11,543 bases of DNA from the NCBI GenBank assembly GCA_035653295.1, contig DASRCB010000143.1, forward strand, positions 1 through 11,543. The letters are read 5' to 3'. The notes beneath the pieces are model-generated. The model did no database searches. It had not been told where the DNA came from and saw nothing but the letters and a program-made list of their open reading frames with translations. This document shows positions 1 to 6,895 of the stretch, piece after piece. The translations under genes and the position numbers were made by a program. Position 1 is the first letter of the stretch. Every line of letters starts with the position of its first letter. The DNA is from DASRCB01 sp035653295 (lineage in GTDB: Bacteria; Acidobacteriota; Terriglobia; Bryobacterales; Bryobacteraceae).

Positions 1-1
1 C

Positions 2-337
2 AACGCCGAGGGCGCGGAACACGAAAAAAACACCTGGGGCCACCGCTCGCCGTGGATGGATTACTACGGAACAATCGGCAGCGAGAAGCTGGGGGTGGCC
101 ATTTTCGACCACCCCTCCAATCCCGGTTACCCCAACCGCTGGCATTGCCGCGGATACGGCCTGTTTTCGATGAACCCGTTCGCGCAGCACGCCTTCGACC
201 CGGCGCTGCCGGAGAAGCACACACAGCTGGCCAAAGGCGCGAGCATGCATTACCGCTGGCGTGTGGTGGTGCACCCCGGAGACGCCCACACCGCCGACAT
301 CGCCGGGCTATATCGAGCCTGGACGGGACAGAAGTGA
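2..337 (+). CDS. DUF6807 (PmoA-family) protein, C-terminal part only
   Basis: The 5' end lies outside the window; the frame is open from base 2 to a TGA ending at base 337, giving 111 residues. The visible part matches the C-terminus of DUF6807, annotated in databases as 'methane oxygenase PmoA' although these soluble or exported proteins are unrelated in role to particulate methane monooxygenase. Recognisable elements in order are an SPWMDYYG segment, a FDHPSNPGYPNRWH segment typical of the family, a YGLFSMNPF segment, and a final strand of the type MHYRWRVVVHPGD. In Acidobacteriota and Planctomycetota these genes often sit near sugar-catabolism or Gfo/Idh genes, but nothing here confirms that. 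The biochemical function is unknown. The last 30 bases overlap the convergent phosphodiesterase gene. The family call is from memory of conserved segments. Confidence 0.8.
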   Translation, partial: NAEGAEHEKNTWGHRSPWMDYYGTIGSEKLGVAIFDHPSNPGYPNRWHCRGYGLFSMNPFAQHAFDPALPEKHTQLAKGASMHYRWRVVVHPGDAHTADIAGLYRAWTGQK

Positions 338-1366
338 GGGGCGCGACATGAACTGGGCGCGGACTTTGGCCAGTTCCTCATACTGGTCGGTGGCGATGTA
401 ATCGACGCCCGCTTCGAAGCACGCCTGCCAGCGATCGCGCGCGCGCTCAAGGCTGCCGAAATCGTACGACCGCTCCCATCCGTTCTGCTCATCGGCGGCC
501 GGAGATGCGCCATTCAGCGTGTAGAACCGAATCCAGAGCCCATTTTGGTGCGCGTATTTCACCAGTGCGTCGAGCCGGCGCCGGCTGCGATCGTTCCAGT
601 CGCGAGCCGCGGTTTGCCCGCCTTTCTCGACGACGCCCCAGGGGTTGTTCCACCAGCGGCGATAGTTTGTCGCCGGCGATGAAATCATCCGCCGCGGCTC
701 CACGGACGGATCGTCGCCCAGCGTGTGCACCGCGCCAAAGACGCGCAGCGTTCCGCCGGGCGGAACGATGTCGTGGAAATCGCGCTCCTGCGAAGCGGCT
801 TCGCCGGTGAGGACCAGCACCGGACCGGCGTGCATGGGCGTAACCTCGTGCGGATCGGTGGAGCGCACCGCGGTGCACAGCCAGCCCTGATAATCCCCGA
901 GCAGCTTCCACACCGCGGCGTGATGCTGCGGCTCGTCGGTCTTGAAATCGAGATTCAGCGTAATCAGCGGCCAGTCGCCGGAGTTGCCCTGCTCGAGCGC
1001 GCGCTCGATGATGGGGCGGATGCGCTCGAAGAAGTATTCGCGCATCCCAGGCTCGCTGCCCGTTGGTTGTTTTTCATGCGAGAGCACGGAACGGCCCGCC
1101 CCGGTGCGCGGATCGACGTACCATGCAAGATCCTGCTCGATGGCAACGGGCAGGCCGGCGCTGAGGGCGCGTTCGATGCGGTCCGCCCAGCGCCCGTTAT
1201 AGGGGTAGCAGTTGTGCGCGTCCACCACCGAACGGGATCCCGGCGGCTGCGGCGGCGCGCCGGAATCCGCATACAGAGAAAAAAGTGCGACCAGCAAGAC
1301 GCCGGCCGCCGTCAGGGGCTGCGTGGGGGTGCTCCTGAGGAAGCGGCAGAATATCATCCCGCGCAT
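308..1366 (-). CDS. Exported PLC/GDPD-like phosphodiesterase
   Basis: Predicted exported protein of about 352 residues with a TIM-barrel fold of the PI-PLC/GDPD superfamily. The start is placed at ATG 1366 (or ATG 1357, three codons on). The open frame extends up to 1486, but that part overlaps the upstream gene and reads as non-coding. A hydrophobic signal segment (TAAGVLLVALFSLYA) lies around residues 20-34. Catalytic-type residues follow: a His in VVDAHNCYPYNGRW (about H51), Glu and Asp in AIEQDLAWY (E77, D79), and a second His in VLSHEK (H97), matching the HxN...ExD...H layout of these metal-dependent phosphodiesterases. Later pieces include LITLNLDFKTD and a C-terminal VDYIATDQYEE segment, usual for the last barrel strand. 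The substrate is unknown; glycerophosphodiesters or a similar envelope-derived phosphodiester are candidates. It is the last gene of a four-gene minus-strand run. Confidence 0.75.
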   Translation of the reverse strand: MRGMIFCRFLRSTPTQPLTAAGVLLVALFSLYADSGAPPQPPGSRSVVDAHNCYPYNGRWADRIERALSAGLPVAIEQDLAWYVDPRTGAGRSVLSHEKQPTGSEPGMREYFFERIRPIIERALEQGNSGDWPLITLNLDFKTDEPQHHAAVWKLLGDYQGWLCTAVRSTDPHEVTPMHAGPVLVLTGEAASQERDFHDIVPPGGTLRVFGAVHTLGDDPSVEPRRMISSPATNYRRWWNNPWGVVEKGGQTAARDWNDRSRRRLDALVKYAHQNGLWIRFYTLNGASPAADEQNGWERSYDFGSLERARDRWQACFEAGVDYIATDQYEELAKVRAQFMSRPSLLSRPGSI

Positions 1367-1400
1367 TTCACCATGATGACGCGCGCATGAACAAGCGGCC

Positions 1401-1625
1401 TCAGACCTGAAACTGCCGCTGGATGGGGATGCCGAAGCGGTGCAGGACAGCCTCCACGTCTTTCTCCGAAAGACGGCTGGCGTCATACTCCACGGTGACC
1501 CTGTCCAGCCCCGGAGCGGGGATCACACGCATGATTCCGTACCAGCTGTGCACATTCGCCACGGCGCCGGCGTCGCTGTCATTCAGCGGCCGCACCAGCG
1601 GGTAGTGAAGCTGCAGCTTGGTCAT
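1401..1625 (-). CDS. Small HMA-like (ferredoxin-fold) protein without metal-binding cysteines
   Basis: A 74-residue protein read from ATG 1625 to a TGA at 1401-1403. Its pattern resembles the heavy-metal-associated beta-alpha-beta-beta-alpha-beta fold: a first strand KLQLHYPLV, a helix around DSDAGAVANVHS, then strands MRVIPAPG and RVTVEYDA, a helix SEKDVEAVLHRFG and a final strand. There is no cysteine at all, so the CxxC metal site of true HMA chaperones is missing and copper or mercury transport is unlikely. Similar short cysteine-less proteins occur in Acidobacteriota with unknown roles. It sits 39 bases after the DUF481 gene and 34 bases before the phosphodiesterase, so it is probably co-transcribed. 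No clear Shine-Dalgarno sequence is visible. Coding status is supported by the family-like sequence and the tight fit between neighbours. Confidence 0.7.
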   Translation of the reverse strand: MTKLQLHYPLVRPLNDSDAGAVANVHSWYGIMRVIPAPGLDRVTVEYDASRLSEKDVEAVLHRFGIPIQRQFQV

Positions 1626-1664
1626 TTCGAGAATCAGGATAGCATCGGACGCGCCGCAGGCCGC

Positions 1665-2717
1665 CTATTTCGCGAAGGTCATGCGCAACCCGGTGCTGAA
1701 CAGAATATCGTTCTTTTTGAAACCAGGCAGCGGGTTGCTCAGCAGCCGGTCGCTGACTGCGAACTGCCACGACAGCCACTTGCGGAAGGCGGTTACGGCA
1801 GCCGCGTCGAAGTTCATGCGGTAATCCCCGCCGCTGCTGAAGTTCGGGAAAAACACCAGCGTCTCGCTAAAGGTTGTCCTTGCGCCGAACTTGTGGTCGA
1901 ACTGCTCCCCGAGCAGACCCTCGCCAAAGGTGCGATTGGTCCCGTCCGTCAGGAATTCGCGGTCAAGCGAAGCTCCCGCGCGCAGGTCCAGCGTCGTTTT
2001 GTCGTTTTTGATGAAGTGGTAGCCGACGCCGGCAGCGGGCGCAAAACGGAAGTCGAGGCCCTGAAACTGGTCGTACTCCAAATCCACCGCCCCGAACACG
2101 AAGACCTTCGGCCGCAGATTCAGGTCGTACAACAGGCCGCCCCGCTCCGCATTGGCCGTGGTCACTGAAGGCGCGCCCGGACCCGCCTTGCTGCTGGAGT
2201 AGATGGAAGTGAAATCGGCCTCGATTTTGTCGCGCGGCGTAGTCCGAATCGCCTGGGCCGAGCTGGTCAGGGTAAAGGTGTTCGCATTGCCTCGCGCCAG
2301 AGCCAGCCCCAGCGCGCCATACCCGGTCCAGAGGTCCAGCAGTCCGGGATGCTCGTAGCGCCCCACTTCGGCCTCGTAAACGTCGGGGGCGCGGATGTAG
2401 TCTACATCCTCACGCTTCGAAGTCACGTGCCCCGCCTCTGCACTCTGCACTTCAACGCCGGAAGGCGTTATCGTGACAAGGCCCTGCACCACCTGGCCCT
2501 TCTTCAGGCCGACGTAAACCTTTTCCTTCGACGTGAGTTCGGTGACATTCGCCCAGTCGATGCTGACGTCACCCGCCAGGTTGGAGTGGAACGTCAGGCT
2601 CTTGCCGTCCATCTTTTTGATCGCGCCGGTTAGCCGGTCGCCGTTCTTCAGCGTGACCTGATCGGCGACGAGTGTACTCGCCAATACGGCGGCGAAGAAT
2701 ACCACCTTGTGCGTCAT
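1665..2717 (-). CDS. DUF481 family outer-membrane protein
   Basis: A 350-residue exported protein. Residues 1-18 form a signal peptide (hydrophobic core VVFFAAVLASTLVA, cleavage probably before DQV). Residues 19 to about 105 form a small beta domain beginning DQVTLKNGDRLTGAI, a motif that commonly precedes DUF481 barrels. The rest, from about residue 125, shows alternating strands of a DUF481 (YdiY-like) beta-barrel, including GYGALGLALARGNANT, KVFVFGAVDLEYDQF, a GVGYHFI strand and the terminal strand LFSTGLRMTFAK. DUF481 proteins are outer-membrane barrels, some linked to salt or alkali response, with no settled function. The start ATG 2717 is chosen because the signal peptide follows immediately. 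GAGGG directly precedes the start and is too close to be an ideal ribosome site. It follows the DUF1345-like gene by 46 bases. Confidence 0.85.
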   Translation of the reverse strand: MTHKVVFFAAVLASTLVADQVTLKNGDRLTGAIKKMDGKSLTFHSNLAGDVSIDWANVTELTSKEKVYVGLKKGQVVQGLVTITPSGVEVQSAEAGHVTSKREDVDYIRAPDVYEAEVGRYEHPGLLDLWTGYGALGLALARGNANTFTLTSSAQAIRTTPRDKIEADFTSIYSSSKAGPGAPSVTTANAERGGLLYDLNLRPKVFVFGAVDLEYDQFQGLDFRFAPAAGVGYHFIKNDKTTLDLRAGASLDREFLTDGTNRTFGEGLLGEQFDHKFGARTTFSETLVFFPNFSSGGDYRMNFDAAAVTAFRKWLSWQFAVSDRLLSNPLPGFKKNDILFSTGLRMTFAK

Positions 2718-2740
2718 CCCTCGGAATGACCGTGGAAGGC

Positions 2741-2768
2741 GTAACTTCGTTACATTTTAATCGTTACA
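2741..2768 (-). promoter_or_regulatory. Possible operator: 13-base inverted repeat and two 8-base direct repeats upstream of the DUF481 gene
   Basis: Upstream of the DUF481 start the plus strand holds a perfect inverted repeat, GTAAC-TTC-GTTAC (2741-2753). The octamer TCGTTACA occurs twice, at 2747-2754 and 2761-2768, with starts 14 bases apart; the first copy shares its half with the inverted repeat. Between them, on the minus strand, lies TAAAAT (2754-2759), which resembles a -10 box, but no good -35 was found at the right distance. The second copy overlaps the stop codon of the upstream gene. The layout could bind a regulator or form a small RNA hairpin. Function is inferred from pattern only. 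Confidence 0.3.
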
Positions 2769-3483
2769 GAATGTTCACCGCGCGCGCCGCGAGGAGCGCG
2801 ACTGTGAGCAGGGAAATAATCGACTGGACCATCATCATGGCCTTGGCCCATCGCGAGAGCACCGGAACATCGGTGGGCGAGAAGGCCGTGCTGGTATTGA
2901 ACGCGAGAAAAAGGTAATCCACGAATCCGGGGGACCAGTTCTCGCAGCCGGCGGCCTGCATGGCTTTCGGGCTCAGGGTCATCTGCGGAAAGAGAAACGC
3001 GCCGTAGGTGTGCGCCGCTTTGAGGGCTCGCCGATGCGGGCCGCCGGCATCCAGCCTCCAGTACCACGAGGCGAAAACCAGGATATTCGTAACCCAAAGC
3101 GCCGCCGCCGAGCGAAGCAGCACGTCCGGCTTGTCCAAATGGAGGGCCATGCGCCAGACCATCATGCCCAGGGAAAAGCACATCGCGGCGGTCGCGACCG
3201 CCAGGATGACGTAGCCCAGGCATCGGTCAAGGAGATGGCGGCCGGTCCGGTGGGCCACGATGGTCGGAACCAGCAGGAAGACGATTACGGCGAGCACCAG
3301 CCAGTACGGTCCGGGACTGAGCGGCTCGCGCAGCACGGCCTGAAGGGCGCCGATGGCTACCAGCGCCACGGTCGCCGGCCAGCGCGGCTCGGCATTGGGA
3401 GGACTTGCCTGTTGTACGCCCAAACATTTGATATTAAACGGTCTTAACTGATGTGGCGTAAATCCCGCGCGCCGTACGAACAT
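2764..3483 (-). CDS. DUF1345-like / ion-channel-like integral membrane protein
   Basis: Up to 239 residues from ATG 3483 to the TAA at 2764-2766. Membrane segments are visible at about residues 37-51, 59-78, 88-110, 123-142 and 212-236, with a probable re-entrant or pore-type helix around 188-205. The C-terminal half carries FPQMTLSPKA, a WSPGFVDYLFLAFNTST segment and AFSPTDVPVLSRWAK followed by a last helix. This follows the 'two-helix plus pore loop' arrangement of the DUF1345/ion-channel-like family, but the potassium filter TxGYG is absent. The role is unknown; an inner-membrane ion pathway is possible. The first 35 residues look non-coding (AT-rich DNA, no ribosome site), so the true start may be internal, for example TTG 3423 or GTG 3369. 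It leads the minus-strand run and is divergent from the glycan gene. Confidence 0.65.
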   Translation of the reverse strand: MFVRRAGFTPHQLRPFNIKCLGVQQASPPNAEPRWPATVALVAIGALQAVLREPLSPGPYWLVLAVIVFLLVPTIVAHRTGRHLLDRCLGYVILAVATAAMCFSLGMMVWRMALHLDKPDVLLRSAAALWVTNILVFASWYWRLDAGGPHRRALKAAHTYGAFLFPQMTLSPKAMQAAGCENWSPGFVDYLFLAFNTSTAFSPTDVPVLSRWAKAMMMVQSIISLLTVALLAARAVNIL

Positions 3484-3515
3484 CTAAACAGGAGAAGGGA
3501 TCCAATTCCACCCCC
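3484..3515. promoter_or_regulatory. Short divergent intergenic region with a Shine-Dalgarno-like GGAGAAGGGA
   Basis: Only 32 bases separate the annotated divergent starts at 3483 and 3516. On the plus strand it holds GGAGAAGGGA at 3491-3500, the only candidate ribosome site for the glycan gene. The spacing is long: 15 bases from the end of the purine run, 21 from AGGAG. No alternative start codon lies in frame between it and the ATG. Two promoters cannot fit in this space, so the promoters probably extend into the AT-richer DNA at about 3420-3465, which lies inside the 5' part of the DUF1345-like frame. No convincing -35/-10 pair was found. Confidence 0.4.
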
Positions 3516-6500
3516 ATGGGGAGCTCATTCGTCTTCTACGATCCGACCGGCCGCCGCTGGAACCGCTTTCGAAGGGCCTTCGGCCTTGGCGGCGTCCTTC
3601 TCTGCATCATTCTCGTTATCTTCATCCTGAGCGCGCTCAGCAACCCGCAGTTGCCGGCGCTCGGGCTCCCCTCGGTTCAGCTGCTGGCCAATTCCTCGGA
3701 AATTCCAACAATCGTTCGCGGCCAGAAGGTGGCGCGGAATGTCCCGTATGTCTCGCACAAGCCGATCAAGTATGTCCGCAATGGCGGAAATCCGCTGCTG
3801 CACCCGAAAACCGCGGCTCCGGCGCACGAGGGCCAGCCGCTGGTGTTCGGATACTACGTCAACTGGGACGAGGCCAGCCTGACTTCGCTGCGGGGCAATC
3901 TCTCGCACCTGACACATCTGATTCCGGAATGGCTGCGGCTGGAGAACGGCAAGGGCGATCTGACCGACGAGACGGATCCCGTGGTGGTGCAGATCGCGGC
4001 GGCCGCGCATCTGCCCATCCTCGTCGAAGTGAACAACTACCGCGACGGCTGGCAATCGGCCGACCTGCATCGCGTCCTGACGAACCCGGAAGCGCGCCAG
4101 GACCTCATCGACAACATCTTCAGCAATGTTCAGGAACACAAGTTTGCGGGGGTCAGCATTGATTTCGAGGAGATGAAGAATGGCGACCGGCCGGCGATGG
4201 TGCGCTTCATGCAGGCGCTCGCGGCCCGGCTGCACGGCGCCGGCTACCTGGTGACGCAGTCTGTTCCCGTGGACGACGACAACTACGACCTGAAGCGGCT
4301 GGGTGAGATCGATGACTACATCATCCCCATGGTCTACGACGAGCACTACCAGTCGAGCGCGCCCGGGCCGATCGCCTCCGAGCAGTGGTTCCAGAACCAG
4401 CTCGATGCGCTGGCGAAGATCGTGCCGAAGAACAAGACCGTAATAGGCATGGGCAACTACGGCTACGACTGGATCATCGGGAGCCATGGCGGCACGGAAG
4501 TGAAGTTTTCCGACGTGATGGCCGCGGCTGAAAAACAGAAAGCGCCGATCGACTGGGATCGCGACGAGGATAATCCCGTGCTGCGGTACTCCGCGGGCGG
4601 ACAGCAGCACGAAGTCTGGTTCCTCGACGCCACTACGGCCCTGAATCAGATTGAGGATGTCGCGGACGACGACTATCGCGGTGTGGCCGTCTGGCGGCTC
4701 GGGGCCGAGGATCCCGGAATCTGGACCGTCGCCGATCCACGCAACTGGCCCGGCGATGACTTCAATCCCGGTGTGCTCTTCAGGCTGTCCTCGTCACACG
4801 ATATCGGCCGGTACGGCACGGGCGAGGTGCTCCGGGTTGTCGACACACCGCACGACGGAAAGCGCAATGTCTGGCTCGATAAAGACTCGGGCGACTACTT
4901 CGAACAGTACCAGTCCTACCCGTCGTATTTCGTCGTGGAACGCAACGGCGGCACGAATCAGAAGCGCCTCGCCCTCACCTTCGACGACGGGCCGGACCCG
5001 CGCTACACGCCGAAGGTATTGGACATTCTGAGTGAGAAGCACGTGCCCGCGGCGTTCTTCATTGTGGGCGTGAATGCCGAAGAGAATCCGGACCTCATCC
5101 AGCGCGAGTACCGCGAGGGCCACACCATTGGGAACCATTCCTACGACCACCCCAACATCGCCGCGCTCTCACCCGAGCGGGTGCGCTTCGAGCTGAGCAG
5201 CACCCAGCGGCTGATCGAGCGCGAGCTGGGCCACAGCACCATCCTGTTCCGGCCGCCTTACAACGCCGACAGCGAGCCCACCACGCCGGACGAAATCGTG
5301 CCCATTTGGGAAGCTCAGCAGGAGGGCTACGTCACTATCGCCGAGAGTCTGGATCCGCGCGACTGGGAGCGCGGCCGCACCTCCGGCCAGATCGTCGATG
5401 AGGTCGTCTCCGAGCTGAACGATCCCGACATGCAGAACGAAGGCGGCCACATCGTCCTGCTGCACGACGCCGGGGGGGACCGCACCGCCACGCTGACCGC
5501 CCTCCCGATTCTGATCGACAAGCTCCGCGCTCAGGGCTACACGTTCGTTTCCATCGACGATCTGATGGGCCGCACGCGCGCGCAGGTGATGCCCGTGCCC
5601 TCCCCGGAAGAGATGCGCATGGCGCGCATCGAGGGCAGCGCGCTGATCACGAAGGGCAATTTCAAGAAGGGGATCGGCCTGCTGTTCCTGATCGCGATTT
5701 ATCTCACCCTCCTGCGGTCGGTGATTTACGGCGGGCTGGCCGTCATTCAGACTTTCCGCGCGCGGCGGCGACGGTTCGATCCTTCCTTCCACCCGCCGGT
5801 GTCGGTTATCATCGCCGCTTACAACGAGGAGAAGGTGATCGAGAAAACCGTGCGCTCCATCCTGGACAACGGCTACGACGATCTGGAGGTCATCGTCGTT
5901 GACGACGGATCGAAGGACCGTACACTCTCGGTCCTGCACGAGAAGTTCGGCGAGAACGAGCAGGTGCGCATCGTTACCCAGCCGAATGCCGGCAAATCCG
6001 CCGCGCTGAACAACGCCATCGGCCAGGCGCGGAACAATATCCTGGTGGCGCTCGACGCGGACACCATTTTCAAGCGGGGCACCATCGCAAAGCTGGTGCG
6101 CCATTTCTCCGACCCGTGCGTCGGCGCGGTTTCCGGCAATGCGCGAGTGGGCAACCGGAACAAGCTCATCACGCGTTTTCAGTCGATCGAGTACATCATG
6201 GGCTTCAATCTGGACCGCCGCGCGCTCGACCTGTTGAATGCCATTACCGTCGTGCCCGGCGCTGCCGGGGCGTGGCGGAAGGACCTGATCGTCCAGCTCG
6301 GGGGCTTCGGGCACGACACGCTGGCCGAGGATACCGACCTGACGCTGGCGATCCGCCGCCTTGATTATCAGATCCGTTACGACGAGGAAGCGATCGCGTG
6401 GACCGAGGCGCCGGAGAAAACCAGCGCCCTGGCGAAGCAGCGTTTCCGCTGGGCGTTCGGAACGCTTCAGGCGGTTTGGAAACACCGCGACGCCACGTTC

Positions 6501-6863
6501 AACCCGGCTTATGGCTATCTGGGAATGGTGGCTCTGCCCAGCATCTGGATATTCCAGGTGCTGCTCGCCTTCCTGTCGCCCTTCGCCGAGATCGCCATGA
6601 TCATCGCCTTGTATGCCGGCAACTGGCGCGTAGTGCTGCTGTACTATCTGGGGCTGTTCCTGCTGGAGCTGCTCACCGCCGTGCTCGCGTATGCGCTGGA
6701 GCGCGCGCCCGCATGGGATCTCGTGCTGCTCTTCATCCAGCGCATCTTCTACCGGCAGCTCATGTACTATGTGCTCGGGAAATCAATCCTTTATGCGATG
6801 AGGGGCCGGCTGGTCGGCTGGGGCAAGCTGGAGCGGACGGCGTCGGTCCACCAGAGCGCCTGA
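3516..6863 (+). CDS. Trifunctional GH18-like / NodB deacetylase / family-2 glycosyltransferase membrane protein
   Basis: A 1115-residue inner-membrane protein with three enzyme domains. Residues 1-22 are cytoplasmic and basic, and about 23-42 form a membrane anchor. Residues 106-415 are a GH18-like barrel (FGYYVNWDE start, GVSIDFEEM with likely acid E218 and D216, later IIPMVYDEHYQ). Residues 484-685 are a NodB deacetylase with all motifs: TFDDGPD (D490, D491), HSYDH (metal His 541 and 545), RPPYN (R579) and LLHDAGG (H650). After a membrane segment at about 718-745, residues 760-990 are a processive GT2 domain with VVDDGSKD, DAD (847-849), AEDTD (D939) and QRFRW (975-979), followed by several membrane helices. 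The layout predicts cytoplasmic polymerisation, export through the GT2 membrane part, and periplasmic deacetylation and cleavage. The substrate is probably an N-acetylhexosamine polymer (PNAG- or chitin-like); this is inferred. The start is fixed by lack of alternatives. Confidence 0.92.
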   Translation: MGSSFVFYDPTGRRWNRFRRAFGLGGVLLCIILVIFILSALSNPQLPALGLPSVQLLANSSEIPTIVRGQKVARNVPYVSHKPIKYVRNGGNPLLHPKTAAPAHEGQPLVFGYYVNWDEASLTSLRGNLSHLTHLIPEWLRLENGKGDLTDETDPVVVQIAAAAHLPILVEVNNYRDGWQSADLHRVLTNPEARQDLIDNIFSNVQEHKFAGVSIDFEEMKNGDRPAMVRFMQALAARLHGAGYLVTQSVPVDDDNYDLKRLGEIDDYIIPMVYDEHYQSSAPGPIASEQWFQNQLDALAKIVPKNKTVIGMGNYGYDWIIGSHGGTEVKFSDVMAAAEKQKAPIDWDRDEDNPVLRYSAGGQQHEVWFLDATTALNQIEDVADDDYRGVAVWRLGAEDPGIWTVADPRNWPGDDFNPGVLFRLSSSHDIGRYGTGEVLRVVDTPHDGKRNVWLDKDSGDYFEQYQSYPSYFVVERNGGTNQKRLALTFDDGPDPRYTPKVLDILSEKHVPAAFFIVGVNAEENPDLIQREYREGHTIGNHSYDHPNIAALSPERVRFELSSTQRLIERELGHSTILFRPPYNADSEPTTPDEIVPIWEAQQEGYVTIAESLDPRDWERGRTSGQIVDEVVSELNDPDMQNEGGHIVLLHDAGGDRTATLTALPILIDKLRAQGYTFVSIDDLMGRTRAQVMPVPSPEEMRMARIEGSALITKGNFKKGIGLLFLIAIYLTLLRSVIYGGLAVIQTFRARRRRFDPSFHPPVSVIIAAYNEEKVIEKTVRSILDNGYDDLEVIVVDDGSKDRTLSVLHEKFGENEQVRIVTQPNAGKSAALNNAIGQARNNILVALDADTIFKRGTIAKLVRHFSDPCVGAVSGNARVGNRNKLITRFQSIEYIMGFNLDRRALDLLNAITVVPGAAGAWRKDLIVQLGGFGHDTLAEDTDLTLAIRRLDYQIRYDEEAIAWTEAPEKTSALAKQRFRWAFGTLQAVWKHRDATFNPAYGYLGMVALPSIWIFQVLLAFLSPFAEIAMIIALYAGNWRVVLLYYLGLFLLELLTAVLAYALERAPAWDLVLLFIQRIFYRQLMYYVLGKSILYAMRGRLVGWGKLERTASVHQSA

Positions 6864-6895
6864 AGAAATCGGGCCGCTCCGCCGATAGGCTGGAT

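Noticed and set aside
725..1390. Plus-strand open frame (221 codons) opposite the phosphodiesterase
   Set aside because: Shadow frame; the minus-strand protein has a signal peptide and catalytic-type His/Glu/Asp residues.
1367..1486. N-terminal extension of the phosphodiesterase to ATG 1486
   Set aside because: It overlaps the HMA-like gene and would place 40 unrelated residues before the signal peptide; ATG 1366 or 1357 fits better.
3525..4610. Long antisense open frame (361 codons) opposite the GH18 part
   Set aside because: Rich in repeated Val, Asp, Arg and His as expected of a mirror frame of high-GC coding DNA; it overlaps a gene with clear catalytic motifs.
5169..6485. Antisense open frame (438 codons) opposite the NodB and GT2 domains
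   Set aside because: Mirror frame of a well-supported gene; composition is dominated by Arg, Asp, Gln and Val with no recognisable domain.
6398..6895. Upstream extension of the small membrane gene into the synthase gene
   Set aside because: That part is an out-of-frame, Arg/Ala-rich shadow of the GT2 region; GTG 6896 or ATG 6932 is a more sensible start.
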